Below, one piece after another: positions 44,534-55,337 of a stretch of 64,000 bases of DNA. The translations under genes and the position numbers were made by a program. Source of the DNA: Lichina pygmaea (taxonomy: Eukaryota; Ascomycota; Lichinomycetes; Lichinales; Lichinaceae); assembly GCA_963422465.1 (NCBI GenBank), contig OY730173.1:1364001-1428000 (forward strand), read 5' to 3'. Positions within the stretch are counted from its first letter, which is position 1. The number at the start of each line of letters is the position of its first letter. The notes under the pieces are model-generated. The model did not search any database and was not told the origin of the DNA. It worked only from the letters and a program-made list of their open reading frames with translations.

Positions 44534-44882
44534 AAGTTTTCTTTCTACCAGTCACTACAAGATTTCCTTTTACTACATCCTCTAGTCACCCCCAGTCTTC
44601 AGTTTTTATTCCTCTAAAGGTTTTCTGAAGAAAATCACTCTTAGCTAGAAGATCTGCATGGCTGAAAAGCTACTATCAGTGTAAGAATCAAATAAAAATA
44701 AAAAAAATACAGGAGTCTGAGAGAGGAGGTTCTCCCCAAGAAGTATCAGCTTTCTGTGTGGTAGAGTTGGTGGAGATAGTTACATCTCTGCCACCTCTGC
44801 CACTAGGTTGGGTGAACATTGTTCTGTGTACCTCTGTACACTTGCTTAGGTTGGCTTGGCTGTTCTGGCCTGAGCCTTAACA

Positions 44883-45444
44883 CTAGGTTTGAAATCCTCT
44901 CTGTACATCTGGGTAGTTGATATCCCTGCCCAGGACAGTCCCACAACTACATCACTGTGGGCTGGCTTATTTACAGCCAGTCCTATGTATCTGCTGTCTC
45001 CCAGCTCCATGGCTTCAGTCATGACCTGGTGACTAAGCACCTGTAGTTCAACCCACTTTGCTATAAGGTTTGACTGCTTGTCAAGCACCTTCTTCCTACA
45101 CTTGAGCTTCTTGAGTTCCTCCATCAGTGATAAGAGAGTTCTATCACTATACCTGAGAGTGCTGTGTTTATCTGTGACAATCTCCTCTGACACACACTTC
45201 TGTCACATCTCCACTGTTGTGCAGTGGTGATACTGCCTCTCTGGTGAGAGATTGTCCCCCCCCTGCTGGAGGAAGTCTCTCTTCTGGATGGCTGGAAGGT
45301 GCTGGCCTTTGGTCAGCCAGATCTATCATTTTGTTGTCTTGTTGTGACAATTCACCAAAGTTCTCTTGCCATGAAGAGCTCTGCCCAAGCCAGTTATCAT
45401 GGACAGACTGCTTTTTTTTTCAGTGAGAGAAAAGTGAACAAAAC
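44883..45444 (-). pseudogene. Possible antisense ORF remnant in the 3' region of the outer LTR element
   Basis: Between the chromodomain and 3' LTR of the outer element, the minus strand encodes a coiled-coil-like stretch (LMEELKKLKCRKKVLDK, then QVLSHQVMTEAMEL) in one frame and a Pro/Glu/Gly-rich stretch in another. It is cut at 44883 by Gypsy 2; on the other side of the gap, minus-strand bases 32335-32225 read as a C-terminus ending in a TGA (VVALETLAQQEGSDIDVDIG). Position and orientation resemble the Zn2Cys6 ORF of the first Gypsy element, but no Cys cluster is visible. Confidence 0.35.
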
Positions 45445-45794
45445 TGTGAGAATGTTACCAGCAGTGTGCTCAGGTGACTGCTTGGTGGAAAGAATCAAGT
45501 GTGTTACTAGAATTGTTCACTGGTCTCCAAAGAGAACAGTGAGAGCAGCTCTATATACTATAGAGCTGAGAACAGAGCATCTAGCTAAGTGACCCCAACC
45601 AATCTCCAAGCCACTGCACAGCTGTCTCAAGTAGCTGGCTAGTTATAGCTGGTTGTGGCTAGCTTGTGTCAGCTATGCAAGTCAGAGCTGTATTCCTCTG
45701 TTGGTCATGTGAGTAGAGCTGCATCACATGATCAACAGATGTGGGGCTACTGGATGCAGGCTATTGTAAGTAGTTGTTGTGACAGGACCTTACA
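45445..45794 (+). repeat. Right (3') LTR of the outer element
   Basis: 350 bp direct repeat of 19172-19521, differing mainly by transitions; followed by the CCAGC duplication. Confidence 0.88.
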
Positions 45795-45799
45795 CCAGC

Positions 45800-47020
45800 A
45801 TGATAATCTGCTGAATATAGTGAGGAATCCACTCAATCCACCACTGAATCTGAGACTGATCTAGCTCTCTCCAAGCCTTCAGCTAAACTTTTGTCATCTT
45901 ATCTCTTGTCCTTGGTGCACAGAACTTTGTTGTTGTACACTTCAGAAAAGGCCAGTATAGCTTGATGGCATTAAGATCAGAGGAGTTGCCTGGCCATAGC
46001 AATTGCTGAACACTATAGCTGGAATAGATTACCTTCTGAGAATAGTGTGTGTGGGGGGAGGTCTTGTCTTCTTAGATGATTATGTTAGAACAAGATTGCT
46101 TGCACTCCTGAGCAAAAGGAAGAAGCTTTCCTGTCAGAATAACTTACTCATATTGATACCAGTCAATTCCTCCTGTTTTAGTTTGTTGTACAAGCTTGCC
46201 AGTCTGCTTTGTGAACTTCCAGACTAGTGCTTTGCCTGGCTTGTTGTGTAGACCTAGATGTTGTACACTAGTCACAATCTTCCACTGTGCTTGACACTCA
46301 GATTCTTGAGTAGTGTTTATCTCAGCTAGCTCTTTCTCTGCAGTCTTCTTCTCTTGTGTAGTCTCTGGTCTCCAGATATAGTATAGTTCTTTCTTGTTGT
46401 ACAAGAAAGATCCCCAGAACATGAACTCTGTAACCTCTTTCCAGTGTCACTGAATAACTGTCTTGTTGTAGTGTTCTTCTGGTGTCTGCCAGTCAAGTCC
46501 CACCCTGTTGATGACCTAGAACAACTCCTGTCTTATCTGTCTATATCACATTCTTCCAATCTTCTAGAGTCTTATCTTTGTGTTCCATCACAAACTACAA
46601 TCAAGCAGCTTTCATCACTAGAGATAGGATAGACTTCCATGTTGCCTTGAGCTTTCAGAAACAATTACAACAAAGGATTTACTGGACTGTACAAGCAGAC
46701 ACTGGAAACTTGTAGCTGATGTCAAGAGCAGACATTTCTTGTCTATGATGATCCTTCCTGACTAGGTCAAGAAGATCTTTGGTCTACTACTTATTTAGAG
46801 CTTTCAGTCAACCAGTTTGTCAAATGTCCTTGAAGAACTTGTCCTGGAAGACTGCATTGGTGACTGGATTGTAGCCACACTTGTACACAAGTTGATGAAT
46901 TTGATAGATAGTGCTGAAAGAAAGACCTGTGAGGTTGATGATATAATTCACAGGGACACCCTCCTCAAGAAGAGTAAATACACGTGCTTTCTGCAAGATG
47001 CTGATGGCTTTGCTACCCAT
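45800..47020 (-). pseudogene. Mariner transposase, N-terminal and catalytic part
   Basis: From MGSKAISILQKARVFTLLEE (47020) a helix-turn-helix region, then with stops a second HTH, a decayed first catalytic segment (TDKTGVVLGH where WTDETGVVLG is expected), FMFWG-type MFWGSFLYNKKELYYIW, and the C-terminal WPGNSSDLNAIKLYWPFLK. The frame then continues at 19171. Several TGG and CGA codons have become stops. The motif set is Tc1/mariner with DDE_3, not Fot1/pogo. Confidence 0.8.
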
Positions 47021-47092
47021 GGTGTTGGTGATGTGGGTGGTGTCGGTTGCAGATTTAGGTGGTGATCTCCAGTCTCATCACTTTTTGGAGGG

Positions 47093-47121
47093 ATTGCGAA
47101 TACTTTTGTCGCCGGCTTCCG
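47093..47121 (-). repeat. Right terminal inverted repeat of the mariner element
   Basis: Ends GTCGCCGGCTTCCG, followed by TA; inverse of 18888-18916. Confidence 0.88.
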
Positions 47122-48035
47122 TACTACGTATGTACATAACGTACGTCATGCCAGGCAAACCAGTAACGTCGCGCCACCTGCGCCACCCGCGCCACAGGCG
47201 CTGCCCTTGTCGGTCCGCCACCTGAATCATGCCCAGCCACATACCCCTACTTCGTACTATTCTACTCTAGCCACACTGGCCACACTAGGCTCATTGTGCC
47301 GGCTGCGCCACAGAAACCATACCAGCCACACCAGCCACACCAGCCACACCAGCACCAGAATTTTCCTTCATACATAATCTACCTCGGGTTGGTCCAGAGG
47401 ATCAATACATCATCAACTTGGTGCTGTCGCTGCGACTCTGATTCTGTCGCATTACTTAAGAAGATGGCAGCTGACCGGTCGTACCGGTGTACGCAGACTT
47501 GTGTCGCGACAATGTACTCCGTAGGTCCAGGCTCAGCAAATCCAACGGATGTGTCGATCCATACCGTACTGGTTCCATGCCTGCTGAACTATGACGGCTT
47601 CAAGGCCTCAACAGTTCTGTAAGCAAAGAGCGTGAACGCCAATTCATGTTTTTGTTCCTCTAGCCCGTCCTTACGTACAATCTATGCTCGATCTGCGCGC
47701 CTCTTTGACCACGCCTCTCGACCGAGCAGCTACGACCTCGACGCCAACGCCGCTGGCAAGACGATGCGTGGATCTGAGACGGGCTGCGAAAAGAGCAGAG
47801 CAAAGTCCCTGGGCCGTACACGCTAAGATGAAGCCCCACCGGACGCCGTGTCGGACAAAGAGCCAACGAGGTGAAGGCGTCGTCTACATCCGATACTTCG
47901 TAAAAAAAAAAAAAAAAAAAAGAAAAGGGGGTTGGGAGGGAGAAGAACTCATCATGTGTCGTTCGGTCGTTCGTCGTTCTCGGACGTGTCCTAGAGGGAG
48001 TTCAGCTGGCTTGACGATGACGGCGGTGCTCAGCG
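47122..48035. other. Intergenic, with tandem repeats and a 20-A run
   Basis: Host DNA resumes. Contains a GCGCCACC repeat (47171-47210), a CCAGCCACA repeat (47318-47352), and a 20-A run at 47902-47921 downstream of the ABC gene. No supported gene. Confidence 0.5.
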
Positions 48036-51011
48036 CTAACGTATACGTACGATCAATGTTGGTTCGGCCCCCGGCCCGGCCCCGGCCCCGGCCCTGGGCC
48101 CCTCCTCCTCCCCGGATTGCCGGGAAGCTTGCTTGGACCAGAGCTCGGTGTACTTGCCCTCCATGCGGATGAGCTCCTCGTGTCGTCCTCGCTCGACGAT
48201 GCGTCCGTTGTCGATGACGAGGATGAGATTGGCGCCCTGGATGGTGGAGAGCCGGTGCGCGATGACGATGGTGGTCCGGCCCGCGCTCAGCCGCTTGAAG
48301 GCCTTCTGGATCTGGGCCTCGGTGGTCGAGTCGACGGCCGAGGTGGCCTCGTCCAGGAGGACGATCTGCGGGTCTCGCAGGATGACGCGGGCGATGGCGA
48401 CGCGCTGCAGCTCCCCGCCCGAGAGCTTGACCCCGCGCTCTCCGACCTTGGACGCGTAGCCGTCCGGGAAGGTCATGATCTTATCGTGGATGGCGGCGGC
48501 CTTGCAGGCTTGCTGCACCTGCTCGTCGGTGGCGTCCAGCCGAGCGTATCGGACATTCTCCAGGATCGACTGGTTGAAGAGCGACGGGTCTTGCGGCACG
48601 AGGCCGAGGGACTCTCGGAGACTGCTGAGGGTGACATCTCGGACGTCCTGCCCGTCGATTCGAATCCGACCTTTGGAGACGTCGTAGAAGCGGAAGAGGA
48701 GCCTCAGGATCGCTGTCGGAGGAGAAAGAGAGAGTCAACGTCCGGCGCAGCGAGCGACGAGCCCCCCCCCCCCCCGTCTGCCGGCCGGAAAGAGGATGTG
48801 GAAGGGCAGAGCGATCTAGAAGGGCTCTCGGGATTGGGACGGTGGAAAGAACCTACTGGACTTGCCGCAGCCCGTTTCGCCCACGAGCGCGACGGTGCTA
48901 CCGGGTTCGGCCGCAAAGTCGACGTCGTCGAGGACCGTCTTGCGGGCGTCATAGTGGAAGGAAACGCCTTGGAACTCGACCCTGCCCTGCCCGAACACCA
49001 GCGGGTGCGCCCCGCCGCGGTCGACCACGCTGGGCGGCGTCTTCAGAAGCTGCAGCAGCCGCTCGGCGTCGATGAGGTTGTTCGACACGGCCCGGTACGA
49101 CCGCACGATGGTCGAGATCGGGGACATGATGGAGCTCCAGTACGTGATGAGGGTGATGAACGAGCCGACGGGCGCGTCCCCCCGCGAGATGCGATGCACG
49201 GCCAGGAACGAGACCGTCAGCAGCCCCAGGGTCATGATCAGCGACTGGACCGCCTGCACGAGGCTGACGCGCAGGTAGTACGCGAGCAAGGCGTCCATGT
49301 GGCCGGTCACGTGGTCGACCAACCGGCCCTCCTCGTACCGGTTGCGGTTGAAGTACGACACCGTCTCCCAGTTGGAGATGGACTCGCACTTGGCTCGGTA
49401 GTACTCCCGGCCCTTCTCCGTGTACAGACGCCGCTTCGGGGCGGACCAGGCCGTCAGCCTGAGGCCCGTCCCGACGTACAAGACCAGCACGACGACGACG
49501 GTGAAGGCGACGTAGACGTCGAACAGGTACGAGATGTACCAGAACGCGACGACAAAGTCGACGAGCACCGGGGCCGTGTCGAAGAGGACGTCGAGCAGGT
49601 CGTTCAGGGAGTAGGCGTCGTTGATGGCCCGGTAGATCTCGCCCGAGTCCTTGGAGTGGTGGAAGCTCATGGAGAGATTCATCACGTGCGAGAAGGCCAT
49701 GGTGCTGATGGCGCGGTAGGAGCATTGGCCGACGAGGACCGACATGAAGTGCCTGAGGCCGCCCAGACAGGCGGACGATGACAGAAACCTGAAGAGGAAC
49801 CACAGGAGGACCTCCGTCGACGGCATGCGACCTACGAAGCGTCAGCGGAGAGGGGCGCGGGGGAGAGGCGAGGGCGGGGCATCCCGCTCAGGAACGATGC
49901 GGTCATACCGCCGAGGCTCACCTGATCCAGCGCCATCGGCCAGCCTGTCGGTGATGATACCCAGCTGCCTCGGCGTCAAGACGTTCAGGAAGCGCTCGGC
50001 CACGATGCAGAAGAGGGTGATGGACATGGCAGCCCGGGCCCGCCGATCCTTGAGCGGGATGACGAAGGGGATGAAGAGGGCAAAGCCTTTCAGGTAGCCC
50101 CACCACCCGCCCTGCTCCTGCATGCGCTGGCGTTGCTGCTTCCTGGCTTCCTTATTGTTCTCGTCGACCATATGGTCGTCGTCGTCGTCCAGGTCGCACT
50201 CGACACCTGCGACATCCGTCGCCGTCGCCGTCGGTGCCGTGCCGTACTGCGTCGACCGAGCGGCGCCGGCCGTGAGCGCGTCCCCACTCAGGAAGGGTGA
50301 CGTCTCCCCCTTTGCCGCGACCCGCTCGTCCCGATGACGACGCGCCATGCGGAAGCAGACGGCGGAGAGCAGGCCGAGCAGAGCGACGCGAACGGCGCGG
50401 ACGGCGAGCTGCATGTCCTCGAACTGGTTCCAGGCCGGTACGACGGCAGCCGAGAGAGCACAGATGACGATCTCGGAAAGGCCGGCCGTCACGGTGGCGC
50501 CCAGGTAAGGCTGCCAGGCCGGGTGCTTGGAGTCCATGAGCAGCAGCGTAAGGGCGCCCCAGACCAAGATCGAGGCCATGACGTAGATCTGGCGCGCCGT
50601 CAACGATCCGGAGCGCGGCAGCCCGAGAACCGACCCGACCGAGGGAGGGAAGGCGGGGAAAGCACTCGACATACGATGGAGTGCTGTGCCGCCCACCAGC
50701 CACGATGCAGCAAGGCTCTGGCCAGGTACAGTCCCGCCTCGGTCACCTGCGATGTGCATCAGATCGGCCGGAACTGGCGACGTCGGAGCGCAAGCGCGCG
50801 GCCGATCACTCACGAAGCTGAGGACCACGGCCAAAAGCAGGCCCAGAGCGAAGTACGACCGGTTCGGGGTCTTGAGCCGCTTCGGCGGCGTTCTCGTGCA
50901 GACGATGATCGTGTACACGGCGACGAAACAGACGGCCTCCAACAGAGGTGAGAGATAGCCGACGGCCTTCAGGGCCGGCAGGGCAGCGTGGCTCTGGGTG
51001 CGCTGCTCCAT
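48036..51011 (-). CDS. hmt1: HMT1-type ABC half-transporter
   Basis: ABC transporter of the HMT1/ABCB6 group: an extra N-terminal membrane domain, one six-helix exporter domain and one nucleotide-binding domain. Relatives act at the vacuolar membrane in heavy-metal tolerance. Five exons, 51011-50814, 50746-50675, 50588-49922, 49831-48857 and 48712-48036, total 862 residues; introns 50747-50813, 50589-50674, 49832-49921 and 48713-48856 all have GT-AG ends. The last splice completes Walker A (GETGCGKST). Also seen: signature LSGGELQRVAIARV, Walker B IVLLDEATSAVD, H-loop IAHRLST, Q-loop VPQDPSLF. The first exons encode hydrophobic helices (EAVCFVAVYTIIV, ALGLLLAVVLSF). An in-frame ATG at 51077 would add 22 residues. 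It is divergent from SPT5. The metal or conjugate carried cannot be told. Confidence 0.87.
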
Positions 51012-52447
51012 CGGACGTCCGTCGATATCACCGGGGGAACTGTGCCTTCTACACACAGCGTCAGGACGACGTTCCAAGAGACACGGAGGGGGTTGGAGTA
51101 GGTAAGGGGAGGAAGGGGGGGGGGGGGGGGGGGGGGTCCTTCCTGCCTTTACGACAACCTGTTCAGTCCAGTCCTGTGTAGTACATGTGCCGGCATATGG
51201 CAGAGCTTCGCTTGGCGGGATGACTGCGGCTCAACGATATCTTGTGGAAACTCTTTTGGGCTTTTCGCACATCGGGCATCGCACATCGCAGGGTGACCCC
51301 CTGGATCGGGAGCACGACCTTGGACGGATGACTAGTATCTGGGCCTCTCTATACAGCTATACTAACCCTGTCGGCTATCACGTGGGGCAGATCTCGCCAA
51401 TCTTTCTTGTGCGCTGCACAAAGTGGGACTGCATGATATGCGACGCCGCCTAGAGAGCCGGCGCTGAAGGCGACGGCACTTCATCCGATCATTGGCGTCG
51501 GCGACGTGACGCCGGAGCAGTCGCCGTATGTGATCGACGAGCGATCACAGACTTCACGGGCCACAGCGGGCGCTACTAGATCAGACCAGTATCCTGACAT
51601 AAGTCGGTGTAGACTCCTACAGCCTCTCGGTCGAATTGGATATTCTCCGACACTGCAAGCGCACGACTAAACCCCAGACGGATCTACGCCCAGTCGATTA
51701 TATGTGGGGGCGTACAAAGACTTGTGTCGTGTCACCGTACGTACGTACGTGAGTACGTAGGGCCAGTAGACATCTGCAGGCAAGCCGAGCTGGAAGAAAC
51801 ATCGTATTGCTTCAGTCTTCTGTAAAGAAGGTGTATGGTTCAGAAGTTATGGGACTATGCATGTATCTGTTAGCCATGTACGGAAGTAATGATTGGAACA
51901 TAGTACGAGGGTGTACTTATCTTAAAGTGAGAAGACATGCCAAATTCTAAGTACACAGGTCTGTAGGGGTATGTCCCAGGAAGGAGGGAGCTTTGCGTAA
52001 GCGGGGTGTACCCGAGGTATTGTCCGAGAAAGAGATCGGCACACAGTAGAGGGGGGTACGGCAGTAATTGTCTTAAGACCGGCTGCACGTGAGACGGCTT
52101 ACGTACGTAAGTACTCCCGTATTTGCTGAGGGTTGAAGCCCGTACTGTAAGTCGCTGACTAATACCCTACTGATTAGTAAGGCTGGCTGGTGTCACGGAA
52201 CATGGTTTCTCCGGCCACGATACCGTGGCACGCCTGGATATGGCTTGCATTCGAATGGGGCCGACAATGAGGAGTTCAAATATCAAAGGGGACCAGCCTC
52301 CACCTTTTTCACTACCCTCCAGGTTGCCATTTCAACCTCCTCCACACTCACCCTGATGACATTCTGCGTTGGATCTGATCAACCATCGGCTTGGATACTC
52401 CCCGATTGCGTATCGGCTGCTTCGTGAGACCGTCATCGACCGTGATC
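51012..52447. other. Divergent intergenic region between the ABC gene and SPT5
   Basis: About 1.4 kb with a 22-G run at 51115-51136 close to the ABC start, a tandem GTAC cluster at about 51736-51760, and another at 52100-52112. No ORF with a recognisable domain. SPT5 transcription probably starts within the last few hundred bases. Confidence 0.5.
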
Positions 52448-55290
52448 ATGTCGACCGCCGCATTTCTCGACCAAGATTTCGGGGCCGAGTCTGACGACGA
52501 CGCCACCTTCAACCCCGCTCCTGGCGACGAGTCGGACAATGATCCGGGTGAAGAGAGTGACGGTACCCCGCCACCGGATCAGGATGCTAAGGGGCGCAAG
52601 CTGTCCGGGCAAGGAGGGAATGATTTAGCCGCGGCACAGTCCATTCCTGCCCAGGAAGCTGCCTCGAACGATGACGAGACGAGCAACGATGCATCTCGTG
52701 GTGGCAGAAGCCAGAAGAAGGGGAAGGTCAGGAAGGCCACCGAGGCCGCGAACGGTGATGGCGACGACCTGGCCGGGGACTACGAGGATGGTGAAGAGCA
52801 GACCGTGAACGAGGGAGGAGACGAGAAAGCTGAGGTGGATGACGACGAGCAGGAGGCCGATGAGGACGAGGACGCAGACGAGGAGGAAGACGACGAGGCC
52901 GAGGAGGACGAGGAGGACGAGGAGGAAGACGAAGACGAAGACGAAGAAGAGTTGAAGGTAGGTGTCGATCTGGGCCGGTTGATCCCCTGCGAGATGGCTG
53001 AATCGTGCGTTGGAACGTCTAGGGCCACCGCCGCAAGCGGCGCCGAGATCGACGTGTGCAAGGTCTCTTCGATGTCGAGGCTCAGGTCGAGGACGAGGAA
53101 GAGGAGGTCGATGACGAAGAGGACGAGCTACGAGAGGGCGACGGGTTCATCGCCGACACCCATCCGGACGATCTTGCCGACCTCCCTCCTGGCGGCGACG
53201 CTGACGATCGCCGTCACCGAGAGCTCGACCGCCGCCGCGAAGTCGAAGCCGGCCTCGATGCGGAACGGCAGGCCGAGGAGCTCAGGAAACGATACGGTCG
53301 CAATCGCGCCGCGCCGACGGACTCGATCGTCGTCCCCAAGAGGTTGCTCCTGCCCGGCGTCGACGACCCGAGCATCTGGGGCGTCAAGTGCAAACCCGGA
53401 AAGGAGCGGGACGTCGTGCTCGGCGTCATGAGACGGGCCGGCGAGCGCGCCCACGGCCGGTCGCCGCTGCTCATCACCTCCGCCTTCGAGCGAGGCGGCA
53501 CCATGTCCGGCTACGTCTACGTCGAGGCTCGCAAGCAGTCGGACGTGCTGACGGCCTTGGATGGCCTCAGCGACGTCTACCCGCGTACGAAGATGGTCCT
53601 GGTCCCCATCAAGGAGATGCCCGACCTGCTCCGGACCAAGAAGAACAAGGACATCGAGCCGGGCGCGTACGTCCGCGTCAGGCGTGGCAAGTATCAGGGC
53701 GACCTTGCCCAGGTCGACTCGATCGAGCAGACGGGCCTGGAGGTCGGCCTGCGTCTCATCCCGCGCCTGGACTACGGCTTGAACGAAGACGTCAACGCGC
53801 CGACGGCGGCCACGGCGGCCACGGCCGGCGCGCCGGGCGCCGCCCTCGCCAAACGTAAGCGGGGTGGGAGGGTCGCAACGACCGGAAAGCAGGCCGTTCG
53901 CCCGCCGCCCCGGCTCTTCAGCGAGGTCGAGGCGCGGAAGAAGCATTCGAGGTACGTGCAGCCGCTCGGGAGCGCCAAGAACACGTGGCAGTACCTCAAC
54001 GAGACCTACCGGAACGGCTTCCTCGTCAAGGACTTCAAGATCAACCTGATCCAGACCGAGAGCGTCAATCCGACGCTGGAGGAGGTGACCCGCTTCACGG
54101 CCGAGAACGAGGACGGCACCGAGATGCTCGACCTGAACACCCTGGCCGCGAGCCTCAAGGCCGGGATCACGGGCGCCGCCTACGTGCCCGGCGACGTCGT
54201 CGAGGTCTTTGAGGGAGAGCAGCAAGGCGTCTGCGGCCGGGCCACGTCGGTCCAGGGCGACATCGTCACCCTCGCCGTCACCGACGGCGCCCTGCGAGGC
54301 CAGAGCATGGACGTGCCGGTCAAGAGCCTCCGCAAGAGGTTCCGGGAAGGAGACCACGTCAAGGTCGTCGGCGGCAGTCGCTACCGGGACGAGGTCGGCA
54401 TGGTCTTGAGCATCAAGGACGACCAGGTCACTATCCTGAGCGACCAGGCCATGCAGGAGATCACCGTCTTCAGCAAGGATCTCCGCAAGGCCGTCGAGAC
54501 GGGAGGGGTTGGGTCCGTGGGCCAGTACGACCTCTTTGATCTGGTCCAGCTCGAGTAACGTTCCCCCCTCTCTACGTTCCCAACCCCCCCCCCCCCCCCC
54601 CCTCTCTCCCTCCGGGGGGGGGGCAGGGAAGGAGGTTGTATGCGCGCCCGCTAACCCAAACCTGTAGTCCGGCGACGGTCGGTGTCATCTTCAAGATGGA
54701 CCGCGAGCTGCTGCAGGTCCTCGACCAGAACGGCTCAACCCGGTCCATCCTGCCGTCGCGAATCTCGAACAAGCTCGAGAAACGGCGTCACGCGGTGGCG
54801 ACCGATCACCACGGCTCCGAGATCCGAGTCGACGACAAGGTCCGCGAGGTCCGGGGCGAAGGCAAGCAAGGCAAGATCATGCACATCCACCGGGCCTTCG
54901 TCTTCCTGCACAACCGCGAGCAGCACGAGGATGCGGGGGTCTTCGTCGCCCGGGCCACCAACGTCGCGACGGTGGCGGCGAAAGGCGGCCGGGTCGCCGC
55001 CACCGGCGGCGGCGGACCTGATCTCACCAAGATGAACCCGGCGCTGCAGAGGATCGGTGCGCTGAACGGGTCGATGCTGCCGCCGGCCATTCCGAGGGCG
55101 GGCGGCCGAGATCGCCTCATCGGGAAGACCGTGGTCATCCGCAAGGGCGGCCACAAAGGCTTGCTCGGCATCGTCAAGGACACGACCGACTTTGAGGCCG
55201 ACGTCGAGCTACACACGAGACGCGGCTTTGTGACTACGCTAAAGGAGAATCTCGCGATCAAGGAGTATGTATCTCTATACGGTCCCCCAT

Positions 55291-55337
<47 letters not shown>

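Larger units (their letters stand above)
42027..44706 (+). mobile_element. Chimeric LINE: module X fused to a LINE 3' end (copy B)
   Basis: Plus-strand chimera inserted into the LTR of Gypsy 2, flanked by a 15-bp duplication (ATACAGAAGTCTGAG at 42012-42026 and ATACAGGAGTCTGAG at 44707-44721, one mismatch). 42027-43143 is module X; 43144-44706 is LINE-A sequence from within the RT domain to the A-rich tail. The junction in X is the same as in copy A, but the LINE entry point is about 880 bp further 5'. Confidence 0.87.
34131..44882 (-). mobile_element. Second Gypsy element (decayed), interrupted three times
   Basis: Minus-strand relative of the element at 22071-28456. Pieces: 34131-34321 (RNase H/RT), 38621-42026 (RT, protease, gag and part of the 5' LTR) and 44707-44882 (rest of that LTR, ending TTAACA). 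LINEs sit in the gaps. Its integrase and left LTR are absent. It is more CpG-poor and more broken than the first Gypsy element. The bases CTAGG after 44882 would be the target duplication, but the left partner is lost. Confidence 0.75.
19172..45794 (+). mobile_element. Outer LTR retrotransposon, heavily interrupted
   Basis: LTRs of exactly 350 bp lie at 19172-19521 and 45445-45794, in direct orientation, starting TGTGAGAA and ending CCTTACA. The 5-bp target duplication CCAGC is at 19167-19171 and 45795-45799. The internal region is scattered: 19522-19991, about 20591-21365, about 31520-32335 and 44883-45444. The only clear coding remnant is an integrase C-terminus plus chromodomain on the plus strand at about 31525-32040, so the element is Ty3/Gypsy-like (chromovirus) and points rightwards. 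Gag, protease and RT are not recognisable and may have been deleted. The copies of its LTR differ by transitions, with the right copy more decayed. Confidence 0.85.
18888..47121 (-). mobile_element. Tc1/mariner DNA transposon, split by an LTR retrotransposon
   Basis: Terminal inverted repeats of 29 bp lie at 18888-18916 and 47093-47121 and differ at one position; both are flanked by TA (18886-18887 and 47122-47123), the mariner target. Removing the LTR element 19172-45794 and one CCAGC copy leaves an element of about 1.6 kb, normal for the family. The transposase is on the minus strand. Its coding sequence runs straight across the insertion point: the frame ending at 45800 continues at 19171 to a stop at 19078-19080, giving the typical C-terminal LEGGNKY block. 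Internal stops and substitutions show that it is dead. Confidence 0.88.

Noticed and set aside
48117-49781. A 554-codon plus-strand ORF rich in Arg, Asp, Val and His.
   Set aside because: Shadow of the ABC transporter, whose Walker, signature and H-loop motifs are on the minus strand.
53128-54357. A 409-codon minus-strand ORF opposite SPT5.
   Set aside because: GC-rich shadow of SPT5 codons; the plus strand has complete NGN and KOW motifs.
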